A DNA stretch of 64,000 nt from Chryseobacterium sp. MYb264 (GTDB lineage Bacteria > Bacteroidota > Bacteroidia > Flavobacteriales > Weeksellaceae). The notes beneath the pieces were generated by a model. It was not told the DNA's origin and made no database searches. It saw only the letters and a list, made by a program, of their open reading frames with translations. Shown piece by piece: positions 1 through 9,255 of the stretch. A program made the translations under genes and the position numbers. The first letter of the stretch is position 1. Each line of letters starts with the position of its first letter. Location: NCBI RefSeq assembly GCF_035974275.1, contig NZ_CP142422.1, forward strand, positions 310,001 to 374,000, in the 5' to 3' direction.

Positions 1-1
1 A

Positions 2-907
2 TCAACCCAATTTATTGACTCAATTGTGGATACTGTGGTGAGGAACGATGGTGAATTTATTTTTAATTCGCGGGTACAAGAAATTAAATACGAGGGAAAA
101 AGGGCTCACTCCGTTGCGGTCATCAATGAAGAAACCGGTGAAAAAACTGTTGTACAAGCCTCTGTTGTCATATCGGGAATAGGCCTGTACAATACGTATG
201 GGAAGTTATTGGACAAAAATCTGGCTCCGGAGAAGCTCAGTGCTATTGAAAGCTTTAAGAAACATGGAGTAAGCTTCATCAAATTATTTGCCACATTAAA
301 GCATGATCCCCGATCTGTAGGAGCGGATGCCACTCTGTCGTGGGTCTATCCAGGGTATGATCACGACCAAAATTTTAAAGAGAGAAAAACGCTTCCCGGG
401 GAGTATATCTCACAATTTTCTCTGTCATTCCCCTCTCTGAAGAAGAACGGAAATCCTATCCATAGTATGAAGATTAATACTTTAGTCGATTATGATGCTT
501 TTACGCGATGGCTGGGAGATCAGGCATCCGGGGAAGACTATGAAAGAATAAAGCTGGAAATAGGGGAATCACTTCTGGATGCTGCTGAAAAACTTCATCC
601 GGGGTTAAGAGACTTAATCGATCATTGGGATCTGTATACTCCGGCATCTGCAAAAAGGGATACAGGACATTATAAAGGCAATATTTTCGGAATACCCGAT
701 ATACCGGAGCGTTATAAGAATCTGGATCTTAACTGTTTTACCCCTTTAGAAAATGTCTTTGTTACAGGGGCAGATATCACCACATCTGGTGTTTATGGTG
801 CTGTTTTAAGCGGTGCGCTTACGGCATCTGCTGCTTTTAAAGATAAACAGTTCTTCCTGAAAATTATTCAGAATACATCCCTGGACAAAATGAAAAATAA
901 TATTTAA
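2..907 (+). CDS. FAD-dependent oxidoreductase, phytoene desaturase-like (C-terminal part)
   Basis: The frame is open to the left edge, so this is the C-terminal ~300 residues of a longer protein; the GTG near position 26 is internal. The tail (CFTPLENVFVTGADITTSG, then VYGAVLSGALTA) matches the C-terminal FAD-contacting segment of the CrtI/phytoene desaturase and carotenoid isomerase family. In that family the N-terminal Rossmann GxGxxG lies ~450 residues upstream, outside the window. The TAA stop directly abuts the next ATG, so the two genes are translationally coupled. Family membership is fairly sure. The substrate is not: the context is a biosynthetic cluster with no visible carotenoid genes, so it may oxidise or desaturate a cluster intermediate. 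Confidence 0.8.
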   Translation, partial: STQFIDSIVDTVVRNDGEFIFNSRVQEIKYEGKRAHSVAVINEETGEKTVVQASVVISGIGLYNTYGKLLDKNLAPEKLSAIESFKKHGVSFIKLFATLKHDPRSVGADATLSWVYPGYDHDQNFKERKTLPGEYISQFSLSFPSLKKNGNPIHSMKINTLVDYDAFTRWLGDQASGEDYERIKLEIGESLLDAAEKLHPGLRDLIDHWDLYTPASAKRDTGHYKGNIFGIPDIPERYKNLDLNCFTPLENVFVTGADITTSGVYGAVLSGALTASAAFKDKQFFLKIIQNTSLDKMKNNI

Positions 908-3058
908 ATGAGGCCGTTTTCCTACCTAATTTTACTTCTGGTTATCTTACCTGCATCCTGGGGTGCCCAGGTCACTGTAGCCGGGAAAATAGTTGACAGA
1001 GAAGGTGCTCCGGTTTCTTCAGCTGCGGTCTATCTGAAAGACAGTTATGACGGAACCAGCTCTTCGGCTGACGGGACATTTAGCTTTAAAACAGACCTGG
1101 ACGGAAAACAGGTGATTACTGTAGAATTATCTGGTTTTAAATCCATAGAAGCCCCTCTGGAGCTTACTACGGATCTCCTGAACCTGAACTATGTCCTGTA
1201 TAAAGATGAGAAAATAAAAACCATAGAAACTGTCTCAATTGTAGCAGGCTCTTTTGATGCCAGCGATGCAAAAAAATCTATTGCCTTGAAACCCATGGAT
1301 ATTGTTACGACTCCCAGTGCGGGAGGAGATATTTACGGAGCATTGTCTACTTTGCCAGGAACACAAACTGTCGGAGAAACAGGTAAACTCTTTGTTCGCG
1401 GGGGAGAAGATTATGAAGCAAGAACATTCATTGACGGGATCCAGGTAGAATCTCCCTATCAGCAAAGACCGGGAGGAATTCCCACCAAGGGGAGGTTTTC
1501 TCCTTTACTTTTTTCCGGTACTCTTTTCAGTACGGGAGGCTATTCTGCGGAATATGGACAGGCGCTATCATCCGTGGTTTTATTAAAAACAGATGCCGCA
1601 CCGGCCAGTGATAAGCTTAATATAAATCTATATTCGTTGGGGCTTGGAGTATCGGGGACCAAAAAGATGGAAAAGTCCGCTTATATAGCAGCTTTTGATT
1701 ATACCGATCTGGGACCTTATTTCAAGGTGGTTCCACAAACCACAGACTGGCAGAAAGCTCCTAAAACAATATCAGGCTCGTTAAATATCATCAATAATAC
1801 AGGAAAGGGAGGGCTGAGCAAAACACTGATCTCCTATAATGACGACCGGTCATCAATGTATTATCCTTATTATGGATATAGCAAACCGAATGTATTACTA
1901 TCCCTTACCAACCGAAATCTTTTTATTAAAAATTCATTCCGTACAAGGTTAAGTGAAAAAACAGTACTCAACACAGGAATCGGATTCGGAATAGATAAAA
2001 ATGACCTGGAGCTCGACAGCCTGGCTATTAAAGATGAGCTTTTTTCAGGGCAGGTTAAAATTAATCTTGCTCACACAATTTCTCAAAAAATAAAGCTGAA
2101 TTACGGAGGAGATTTTTTCGTGAAAAACTTTAATGAGCGTATTATAATTGACGGGACTCTGCAAAATTTAAAGTTTAATGATTTGCAGACCGCCTTTTTT
2201 ACCGAAACAGAATATAATATTTCTGAAAAATGGGCTCTTAGATTAGGATTGAGGGGTGAAAATACAACCATTGGAGATCATTTCAGGCTAATGCCCAGAG
2301 CTTCTGCCGCTTATCGTCTCTCAGAATACAGCCAGCTTTCAGCGGCCTATGGAATCTTTTATCAGAACCCACAGTTTCAGTATCTTAAATTTACAGATCA
2401 GCTTATTCCGGAAAAAGCCTCTCATTTTATTTTGAACTATCAGTATAAGAATAAAGGCCGATTGCTGAGGCTGGAAGCATTCTATAAAGAGTATAAAAAT
2501 CTTATTACCTATAAAGTGGAAAATTTTCCGGATCCTTCTAACTATGAAAATAACGGTTATGGCTACGCTAAAGGTATTGACTTTTTTTATCGTGACAGTG
2601 AATCGATAAAGGACGGTGACTTTTGGTTCAGCTATTCCTATTTGGATACTAAAAAACTTTACCGTGATTATATACTGTATACAACGCCTATATTCTTTTC
2701 AAAACACAATTTCAGTTTTGTTTATAAACAATGGATCTCCCAGATAAAAAGTTTTCTGGGAATGTCATATACCTACGCCAGCGGGAGACCTTATTTTGAT
2801 CCCAATCAACCGGCAGACCGTTTTCTTTCTGACAGAACAAAACCCTATCACAATGTAAGTATCAACTATTCATACGATATGTCGGCCATCACAAAAATCC
2901 CCGTAACCGTATATGCTTCAGTGAGCAATATCTTTGGAAGTCAGAATGTTTTCGGGTATAATAATGCATATAATACCACGACCAAAAAGTATGATTTAAT
3001 TCCGATTGTATCCCAGGCAAATATATTCTATCTCCTGGCTCTATTCATCAATTTATAA
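908..3058 (+). CDS. TonB-dependent receptor with carboxypeptidase-regulatory-like N-domain
   Basis: A 716-aa outer-membrane protein. Residues 1-20 are a signal peptide ending WGA-Q. Residues ~22-95 form a carboxypeptidase-regulatory-like (Ig-fold) domain (VAGKIVDREGAPVSSAAVYL). A plug domain follows at ~120-220 (GDIYGALSTLPGTQ, then LFVRGGEDYEARTFIDGI), and the rest is beta-barrel with aromatic-rich strands. It starts on the base after the upstream stop codon. Being inside the biosynthetic operon, it may take up a precursor or re-import the product; that is inference from position. It is shorter than most SusC-type receptors and has no SusD partner, so it is more like the small receptors found in export/import clusters. 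Confidence 0.85.
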   Translation: MRPFSYLILLLVILPASWGAQVTVAGKIVDREGAPVSSAAVYLKDSYDGTSSSADGTFSFKTDLDGKQVITVELSGFKSIEAPLELTTDLLNLNYVLYKDEKIKTIETVSIVAGSFDASDAKKSIALKPMDIVTTPSAGGDIYGALSTLPGTQTVGETGKLFVRGGEDYEARTFIDGIQVESPYQQRPGGIPTKGRFSPLLFSGTLFSTGGYSAEYGQALSSVVLLKTDAAPASDKLNINLYSLGLGVSGTKKMEKSAYIAAFDYTDLGPYFKVVPQTTDWQKAPKTISGSLNIINNTGKGGLSKTLISYNDDRSSMYYPYYGYSKPNVLLSLTNRNLFIKNSFRTRLSEKTVLNTGIGFGIDKNDLELDSLAIKDELFSGQVKINLAHTISQKIKLNYGGDFFVKNFNERIIIDGTLQNLKFNDLQTAFFTETEYNISEKWALRLGLRGENTTIGDHFRLMPRASAAYRLSEYSQLSAAYGIFYQNPQFQYLKFTDQLIPEKASHFILNYQYKNKGRLLRLEAFYKEYKNLITYKVENFPDPSNYENNGYGYAKGIDFFYRDSESIKDGDFWFSYSYLDTKKLYRDYILYTTPIFFSKHNFSFVYKQWISQIKSFLGMSYTYASGRPYFDPNQPADRFLSDRTKPYHNVSINYSYDMSAITKIPVTVYASVSNIFGSQNVFGYNNAYNTTTKKYDLIPIVSQANIFYLLALFINL

Positions 3059-3069
3059 ATTTTTATCCT

Positions 3070-3708
3070 ATGAAAAAAAGAATCGTATTACTTGTACTGG
3101 CATTTTTTCTTGTCCCGTTCGGCTCGAAAGCACAAACCAGATATGAGAAAGAAATGACAACTGCGCTGGAAGCACTATACAAAGCGAATGATCTCACTAC
3201 TTATAAGACACTTGCCAATAAGTTTGAGGCAATTTCAAGAGTGGAAAAAGACCAGTGGCTTCCGAAATATTATGTAAGTTATGTCTATACCGTACTGGCA
3301 CATTTTGAGAAGGAAACTGACCGTAAAGACCAATCTCTGGAGACCGCTCAGAATTATTTTGATAAGTCCAAAGCCCAATCGGGAAATAAAGAAGAGCTCG
3401 CTATTCTGCAGGCTTATATTCACCAGTCATCTTTCTTTGTATCTCCTATGGCACGTTTGAATGACTTCGGAACCAACAGTACTGAAATTGAAGGATTATT
3501 AAAAACCTATCCGAATAATCCGCGCATTAATTTACTTCAGGGAATACAGCTGTTCAATAAACCGGGATTCCTGGGGGGAGGAGCCGCAAAAGCAAAACCT
3601 TTTTTTCAGAAAGCAGAGGCTATTTACAATAAATCTCAGAATGTAAATTCTTTAAATCCAAATTGGGGCAGAACACTGAATACCATTTATCTAAAAAAAA
3701 GTGAATAA
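3070..3708 (+). CDS. Secreted helical-repeat (TPR-like) protein
   Basis: A 212-aa protein with an N-terminal signal peptide (MKKRIVLLVLAFFLVPFGSKAQ). The mature part is helical, with TPR-like spacing: an alternating YEKEMTTALEALYKANDLTTYKTL segment, NPRINLLQGIQLF and AKPFFQKAEAIY. No catalytic motif is visible. It is 11 nt after the receptor gene and 5 nt before the ketoacyl synthase, so it belongs to the operon. A periplasmic adaptor to the TonB receptor is possible but unproven. Confidence 0.65.
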   Translation: MKKRIVLLVLAFFLVPFGSKAQTRYEKEMTTALEALYKANDLTTYKTLANKFEAISRVEKDQWLPKYYVSYVYTVLAHFEKETDRKDQSLETAQNYFDKSKAQSGNKEELAILQAYIHQSSFFVSPMARLNDFGTNSTEIEGLLKTYPNNPRINLLQGIQLFNKPGFLGGGAAKAKPFFQKAEAIYNKSQNVNSLNPNWGRTLNTIYLKKSE

Positions 3709-3713
3709 AATAT

Positions 3714-4955
3714 ATGAATACATCTGAAGTAAAAGAAAAAATTGTCATATCCGGGTTGGGCGTTTACTGTTCAATCGGCAAAAATGTGGATGAATTGGTT
3801 GAGTCTCTATCAGAATCCAAGCTCGGATTCGATTATGTAGATGAATTTCATACCGAGGGCTACAGAAATACCCATGCAGGAGTGATTAAAGATATTGAAA
3901 ATATAGATTCTCTCACGGGGCTTCGCTCTTCCCTTATTCTGAAGCCTTCTGTATACCAGGCTATTGAAGATTCCGGGATATTTGATACAGAAGTTGACCG
4001 TTCGAGAATATCCATTTCAGTAGGCACTTCCCTTACCGGATACGGAGGTTTTGTGACCTGCTTATTTGAGCGTCATTATGAGGAAAAAAATGAAAGATAT
4101 GAATCCTCACTAAATGAGCATATGAAAGTCAACTACCTGGAGTCGATCAATAATATCCCGGGCACTCTCCTGGCTACAGAAATTGCACTGGAGTATGATA
4201 TATCCGGAATGTTGTCATCTTCCATCACCGCGTGTAGCGCAAGCGGCAATGCGATGGCTATCGCGGTTGACACCATTAGAAACGGACTGGCGGATGTTGT
4301 GATTGTGGGAGCTGTTGATCCGCTGTCTGAGCTTACCTATATGGGATTCCATACCTTAAGAGCGATGTCTCCCGGTCAGCCTAAACCACTGGATAAAAAC
4401 AGGGAGGGACTCCTTATCGGCGAAGGTTCGGGCTGTATTATTATTGAAAGTGAATCACATGCCAGGGCACGGGGTGCAAAAATATATGCGGAAATAGCGG
4501 GTTACGGATTAAGCAATGATGCCTACCATGCAACCCAGCCTCATCCTGAAGGAGAAGGGGGAGTGCTGGCAATGAAAATCGCTTTGGATGAAGCTGATCT
4601 CAGCTCAGGCGAAATTCAGTACATCAATATGCACGGAACAGGAACAAAACATAATGACCAGGCTGAATTAAAGGCTGTTGAGCGCGTATTTGGAGACCGG
4701 TTAAAACAGATACCGATAAGCTCTTCAAAATCAATGATCGGCCATACGCTTGGTGCTGCAGGGTGTATAGAAGCTGTAATCTGCATTCTTGCCTTACATC
4801 ATAATTTCCTACCCCCAAGTTTAAATTTTGAAACCCCTATTGATCATTTTGATTATCAGGTGGTGACAGCTGCAAAGAGCCGGGAGCTGAATGTTGTCAT
4901 GAACAATTCATTTGGCTTCGGAGGAAATGGGGCATCCTTTATTTTCAAAAAGTAA
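3714..4955 (+). CDS. Beta-ketoacyl-ACP synthase, KAS II/FabF-like
   Basis: A 413-aa condensing enzyme of the thiolase superfamily. All catalytic residues are present: C174 in ITACSASGNA, H307 in NMHGTGT, K339 in SSSKSMIG and H344 in GHTLGAAG. The C-terminal NNSFGFGGNGASFIF is typical of KAS I/II. Family members join an acyl thioester to malonyl-ACP by decarboxylative condensation, here presumably to build the acyl part of the cluster product. No ACP, malonyl transferase, ketoreductase or dehydratase gene lies in the window, so carrier and partners must be upstream or come from primary metabolism. Its place among PIG-L, BtrH and adenylation genes marks it as secondary, not housekeeping, fabF. 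Confidence 0.9.
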   Translation: MNTSEVKEKIVISGLGVYCSIGKNVDELVESLSESKLGFDYVDEFHTEGYRNTHAGVIKDIENIDSLTGLRSSLILKPSVYQAIEDSGIFDTEVDRSRISISVGTSLTGYGGFVTCLFERHYEEKNERYESSLNEHMKVNYLESINNIPGTLLATEIALEYDISGMLSSSITACSASGNAMAIAVDTIRNGLADVVIVGAVDPLSELTYMGFHTLRAMSPGQPKPLDKNREGLLIGEGSGCIIIESESHARARGAKIYAEIAGYGLSNDAYHATQPHPEGEGGVLAMKIALDEADLSSGEIQYINMHGTGTKHNDQAELKAVERVFGDRLKQIPISSSKSMIGHTLGAAGCIEAVICILALHHNFLPPSLNFETPIDHFDYQVVTAAKSRELNVVMNNSFGFGGNGASFIFKK

Positions 4956-4969
4956 TTTGCTCATCTGTT

Positions 4970-5758
4970 ATGGATACCAAAGAATTTAGGACAAAACTGT
5001 TAATTGAAAAGCTATCAAAAATATATCCCGATCGTTTTTCTCAGAATCTGGTTGACATGAGATCGGCTGAATATCGGAAGATATTAATCATAGCACCACA
5101 TGCTGATGATGAGGTGATTGGATGTGGTGCTGCAATTGATCATTTTATCGGTCAGGGAGCCCATATCACCGTTCTGATTGTTACCCAGGAAAGCAGCCGG
5201 TCAATCGCCAGATACTACGATTACACCCCTCAGCAGAGAATGGAGGAAAGTTACGAGGCGCAATCGGTGTTGGGATATCATGAACTGGAATATTTCAATT
5301 TTCCCGAGCTTATGCTGCGGAGTGATGCTCTTTTACAGAAAAGCTTTTGTCTGGAGCTTCATGACTTTATCGTTAAGCATCAGCCAGATTGTGTTTTTAT
5401 TCCCAATAAAGAAGAAATGCATCCTGATCATCAGATAATTGGAGAGCTCTCGGAGGGTGTTTTAGCAAAAGGTGTAAAAAGCAAAAGTTTTACACAGCTT
5501 CAGGCGGCCATTGTTTATGAAATCTGGGGACCGGTGGTGATGAATTCGTTTCTTGAAATTTCTGATACGGCATATGCCAAAAAAATACAGGGAATCCGCT
5601 GTTACAGATCTCAGTTATCATCAGTGGATTACGAAAAAATCATTGAGTTTATCGGATGGTCCCGAGGCAAAGACCTTGCGAATACAGGAGCTCAATCTCC
5701 TGAACTTAAATTTAAAATAGCAGAAGGCTACAGGCTTTGTAATTATAAAGAAAATTGA
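4970..5758 (+). CDS. PIG-L/LmbE family N-deacetylase
   Basis: A 262-aa zinc-dependent deacetylase. The first metal motif is PHADDEVIGCG (H44, D46, D47, E48; the family form is P-H-x-D-D-E) and the second is H151-P-D-H154 in KEEMHPDHQIIGE. Family members remove the acetyl group from GlcNAc conjugates (GPI, mycothiol and bacillithiol pathways, butirosin BtrD) or act on lincomycin/teicoplanin-type intermediates. It lies directly before a glycosyltransferase, so a GlcNAc transfer followed by deacetylation to a free amino sugar is the natural reading. That order is inferred from families and context. Confidence 0.87.
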   Translation: MDTKEFRTKLLIEKLSKIYPDRFSQNLVDMRSAEYRKILIIAPHADDEVIGCGAAIDHFIGQGAHITVLIVTQESSRSIARYYDYTPQQRMEESYEAQSVLGYHELEYFNFPELMLRSDALLQKSFCLELHDFIVKHQPDCVFIPNKEEMHPDHQIIGELSEGVLAKGVKSKSFTQLQAAIVYEIWGPVVMNSFLEISDTAYAKKIQGIRCYRSQLSSVDYEKIIEFIGWSRGKDLANTGAQSPELKFKIAEGYRLCNYKEN

Positions 5759-6721
5759 ATGTTGGAAACTATGTTTAGTGTTGTCATATGCAGTTTCAAT
5801 AAATCCGGCTCATTGACTGCTGTTTTAACCAATATGAATCGGCTGGTTAAAGAAAATACGGAGTGCCCCTTTGAGGTTATCGTGGTGGTTGACGGCTCAA
5901 CCGATAATACGTTGGAAGCCATCGGGAAACTCACTGTAAAATATCCGATTCGCGTATTTTATATTGAAAACTCGGGATTATCCAATGCCAGAAATTTCGG
6001 GCTGGATCAAAGCCTTGGCCGCTATATCGTTTTTTGTGATGATGATGTTGTTTTTCATCCCGATTATTTCATCCATCTCCAAATGTCGATCCAGAGGTAT
6101 CCTGATCATGTTCATATCGGAAATCTTATCAATATTGATAAAGAATACTCCGCAGGTATTGTTCGCAGCCTTTTAAATAATGAGGATGTTAATTATAATA
6201 CATTAGGGGAGAAGAAAAAAGATCACGTTTTCTTTGAAGCTGCAAAACAGCTCTTTTTTTACAGGAATGAGAATGACGATTTTACGACAGCTATATGGTG
6301 GGCAGTAGTGACAGGGGGAAATTTATGCATCCCGAAATACTATTTTGAAACATGCGGTGTGTTCGATCATCATATAAAAGGATGGGGCCCTGAAGATGCT
6401 GACCTTTGTTACCGGTTTTTTCTTAAAGGAGTAAAAGCTACTTATAATGATTCCTGTCTGCTTTATCATCTGGATCATCCGAGAGACCTGAAGGCGATTT
6501 ATGATACAATGACTACAAATGCAGTGTATTTTATAAAAAAATATGAAAAACCGAAGGAACTGTATGCCTATTTAAATTTTACTAATGGCAAAATCTCTCT
6601 GAATGATTTTAATGAGCTATGCTGTGATATATTCGGAATGGAAAAAGTCAATATTCCAGCATTTTCAATGAGTATGAAAGATTACTCTGGCAGAGAACAG
6701 TTTTTAAAACATCAACCATGA
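5759..6721 (+). CDS. Glycosyltransferase family 2 with GWGxED motif
   Basis: A 320-aa GT-A glycosyltransferase. The N-terminus FSVVICSFNKSGSL and VVVDGSTDNT (~38-50) form the nucleotide-sugar half. The metal-binding DDD is at 94-96 (VFCDDDVVFHPDYF). GWGPEDADLCYRF (208-220) is the motif of the galactosyltransferase/chondroitin-synthase-type C-domain, giving the catalytic acid. No transmembrane segment is evident, so it is probably cytoplasmic. Its ATG follows the PIG-L stop with no gap; a second ATG four codons in is an alternative start. It probably attaches a HexNAc that PIG-L then deacetylates; the sugar donor cannot be read from sequence. Confidence 0.87.
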   Translation: MLETMFSVVICSFNKSGSLTAVLTNMNRLVKENTECPFEVIVVVDGSTDNTLEAIGKLTVKYPIRVFYIENSGLSNARNFGLDQSLGRYIVFCDDDVVFHPDYFIHLQMSIQRYPDHVHIGNLINIDKEYSAGIVRSLLNNEDVNYNTLGEKKKDHVFFEAAKQLFFYRNENDDFTTAIWWAVVTGGNLCIPKYYFETCGVFDHHIKGWGPEDADLCYRFFLKGVKATYNDSCLLYHLDHPRDLKAIYDTMTTNAVYFIKKYEKPKELYAYLNFTNGKISLNDFNELCCDIFGMEKVNIPAFSMSMKDYSGREQFLKHQP

Positions 6722-7806
6722 CATTAACCGAATTATATAAACAAAATTATCTGCCGGGCTTTGACTGCAGAATGGCAACATTCAGGAATAACCTGGCTTA
6801 TTATGGGCATTATCTTTCAAATGGCATGATGCTCGGACTTTCAGGATGCTTATCCTTTATTTATTCTGAGCCTGAGCAAAGCAGGATTCCCTATTATACG
6901 ATCTTAGGAATTACAGACCAGACTCTGGAAGGGCTGTCATCTGTTTTTGACAGTTACCTGAGTTATGAAGCCTGTCCTTTTGATAGGGACGAGGTATTGC
7001 TCCTGCTTAAAAAAAAACTTGATCAGAAAATATTGGTCAACGCCGCTGTTAACCGTCCGCTGCTTCAACACTTAAGGGCGGGTAATTTTGTAGAGGATTT
7101 TGTTTTTAACTCTGCCTACACAGGGTTTCATTTTGTAACCATAACCGACATAAGCGAAGGTATGATTACTTTTTTTGAAACAGATTATTCCAAACCATTA
7201 CAATATGATGTTGATACCTTTATGCATTTATGGTTTTATGATACTATACACAAAAGAAAGCTTCACGATTCGAGCCAGGCTTGTAACGGAAGATATTATA
7301 CGATTGATCCTCCGAAATTTTCTCCCCATCACAATAAACATGCCTTGCTGTTTTTAATCGAAAAAGTCACCAACAATTTTTTCGCGGAGGGAATGAGGTA
7401 CCGGAATGGCTTACAGGCATTACAGGCATTCTTTGATGGTCTTAAAACCTGGAGCTCCCAAATGGATAAAACCTGTGCTGTTAAAAGTATATTCTATATG
7501 AAAATTCTGGAAATGAACCTAAGTGGCGGAGGATTTGGAAGGAGATTGTACAGCTCATTTCTGGCAGAAGTTGCACAGATCGTAGAGGATGAAAATCTGC
7601 CGGCCATTGCAGGCGAGTTCAGAGAGACCTCCAAACTATGGGCCAACTTTATGAATGCCATTTCTTCTGACGAAACTATAAAAAGTCTCATGGCAGATGA
7701 TTTTGAGGCACTCAGGGCTATCACAGAAACTTATTCAGCGAATATTATTGCTGCAGAAATCAAACAATTTACCCTTTTAAATAACTGGATAAAACTAAAA
7801 AAATAG
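6718..7806 (+). CDS. BtrH-family acyltransferase-like protein (BtrH_N + DUF4872 type), copy 1
   Basis: A 362-aa protein with the layout of BtrH, the butirosin acyltransferase that moves an aminoacyl side chain from its carrier protein to an amino sugar. The N-terminal cysteine-protease-like half has C17 in FDCRMATFRNNLAYYGHYLS, a Gly-rich follow-on (MMLGLSGCLSFIYSEP) and a candidate catalytic histidine, H138 (GFHFVTITDI). The helical C-terminal half (GGGFGRRLYSSFLAEVAQI, then ETSKLWANFMNAI) fits DUF4872. The start overlaps the glycosyltransferase stop by 4 nt. The expected role is N-acylation of the deacetylated sugar, by analogy only. Confidence 0.75.
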   Translation: MTLTELYKQNYLPGFDCRMATFRNNLAYYGHYLSNGMMLGLSGCLSFIYSEPEQSRIPYYTILGITDQTLEGLSSVFDSYLSYEACPFDRDEVLLLLKKKLDQKILVNAAVNRPLLQHLRAGNFVEDFVFNSAYTGFHFVTITDISEGMITFFETDYSKPLQYDVDTFMHLWFYDTIHKRKLHDSSQACNGRYYTIDPPKFSPHHNKHALLFLIEKVTNNFFAEGMRYRNGLQALQAFFDGLKTWSSQMDKTCAVKSIFYMKILEMNLSGGGFGRRLYSSFLAEVAQIVEDENLPAIAGEFRETSKLWANFMNAISSDETIKSLMADDFEALRAITETYSANIIAAEIKQFTLLNNWIKLKK

Positions 7807-7811
7807 TTACA

Positions 7812-8291
7812 ATGATCTCTAAAACACTTGAATTGAACGAAATAGTAATTAAACCGAGATTTTGTGAAATAGATTCTCTTTTAATTGTTCACCATTCCAG
7901 ATTTATACCTTGGGTGGAAGAGGCCAACTTTAATTTCGTGGAGCAGGTCCTGAATATTTCCCGCAAGCAATTATTTGAAATAGACCTCTATAACCCCATC
8001 CATAAGTTAGAGTTTTTGTATAAAAATAATGTAAGATGGGACGATGAGCTGATTGTAAGTACCATCATGGAGTATAATCAATTTGCCCTGTTTACCATGC
8101 ACAATACCATTCGTTGCAGGAAAAATCCATCGAAAATTTTTGCTACTGCGAAGATCTCACTTCTGATTGCAAATAAAGAGCTTAAATTAAAACTTCTGAT
8201 GCCGGATTTCTATCTTTCCAAAATTAAGCAGGCCGAAAAAGTATATCCACAATATTTTATACAATCTGACCATGTACACCATTCCAAATGA
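7812..8291 (+). CDS. Hotdog-fold acyl thioesterase (4HBT/YbgC type)
   Basis: A 159-aa single hotdog domain. EIDSLLIVHHSRFIPWVEEANFNF resembles the 4HBT signature D-x-x-x-x-V-H-x-x-x-x-x-W-x-E-E, with D21 in the catalytic aspartate position and the helix beginning at R30-F31. It starts 5 nt after BtrH copy 1 and its 3' end overlaps the next gene by 20 nt. Such enzymes release acyl groups from CoA or ACP; here it may free or edit the acyl chain made by the ketoacyl synthase. Some members work only on aryl-CoA, so chain type is open. Confidence 0.75.
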   Translation: MISKTLELNEIVIKPRFCEIDSLLIVHHSRFIPWVEEANFNFVEQVLNISRKQLFEIDLYNPIHKLEFLYKNNVRWDDELIVSTIMEYNQFALFTMHNTIRCRKNPSKIFATAKISLLIANKELKLKLLMPDFYLSKIKQAEKVYPQYFIQSDHVHHSK

Positions 8292-9255
8292 TATAGGATA
8301 CTGCCTCTCTACGGTTTTAAAAGATTATTCCGTGGAGATGGACGCAGAGATCTGTCTGATACTTTGCAGCCCTTTGTGGTTAGGCTTACATATTTCTTCG
8401 GAACATCATTACTTTCCTATCAGAAGAAATGAAATCTCATATGTAAACCCTTTGTTTCTTGAGAACTTCTCTGTTAACTCCAATTGTTTATTTATCCCCA
8501 GCAGAGCCAATTCTAAGGAAAGTTTCGACTATCTTAAATACAGAAACGGAAATCGTAAAAAGACCCTGGTTAAAGTTGCTGAGAATATTGCATACACTGC
8601 CGATAACGGAGATGTTAATAGGGCATATGAAGAAGCTCACAGACCTGTACTGGCCATTATTGATCAAATTTCAGATGTTAATGATGCGACCGTCAGTACA
8701 GCAGTATCTCTTATTTTCTCAAAAGAAAACCAGATCACAATACCGAAAAGACATTTTATGGATCATTGGTCCTGTGAATCCAGTCATATTTATACAGATC
8801 TGTTTAGAATCATTCCATCAAAAAATACCTTTTCTGAGGAGCTTACTACAATAAAAATTAAATCGGCTCTTGAAAAGCAACATCTGAATTTAAGATCAAA
8901 TAATAAATCACTTCTTACGGGAAATGCAGTATTGGAATTTTTAAAGGAGGGATTAGAAAAAAAGCTTGAAAACTATGCCTCCCCAAAACAACATAGGGAT
9001 TTATGGCGAAATAAGCACGGGATCATTCAGCTCAGGGAAGATTATGCTAAGGCGCTGGACAAATTACATTTTATGGATGAATGGGGAGACATACAGGCTA
9101 TAAAAGAAAGTGTCTTAAAATCGAAAGAAGCTTGGCGTTTATTTTTTGAAATCTTTAATGATGATGCACTTGCAGCACAAACACTTGTCCGGTGTTATGA
9201 AGCTCTTATAGATGTTGAAAGTGAATGTATTGACAATTTTAATAAAATGTTATAA
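8272..9255 (+). CDS. Divergent BtrH-like protein, copy 2 (probably degenerate active site)
   Basis: A 327-aa protein in the same string of genes. The N-terminal GYCLSTVLKDYSVEMDAEIC sits where other BtrH proteins have their catalytic cysteine (C11 candidate), but the conserved G-L-x-G-L-x-F-x-Y segment is replaced and no clear H-x-V-V-x-G-Y-D motif follows. The C-terminus (EAWRLFFEIFNDDALAAQTL, RCYEALIDVESECIDNF) matches the helical DUF4872-like end of copies 1 and 3. It may be a non-catalytic partner or structural subunit. Assignment to the family is mainly from layout and neighbours. Its start lies 20 nt inside the thioesterase gene. Confidence 0.5.
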   Translation: MYTIPNDIGYCLSTVLKDYSVEMDAEICLILCSPLWLGLHISSEHHYFPIRRNEISYVNPLFLENFSVNSNCLFIPSRANSKESFDYLKYRNGNRKKTLVKVAENIAYTADNGDVNRAYEEAHRPVLAIIDQISDVNDATVSTAVSLIFSKENQITIPKRHFMDHWSCESSHIYTDLFRIIPSKNTFSEELTTIKIKSALEKQHLNLRSNNKSLLTGNAVLEFLKEGLEKKLENYASPKQHRDLWRNKHGIIQLREDYAKALDKLHFMDEWGDIQAIKESVLKSKEAWRLFFEIFNDDALAAQTLVRCYEALIDVESECIDNFNKML

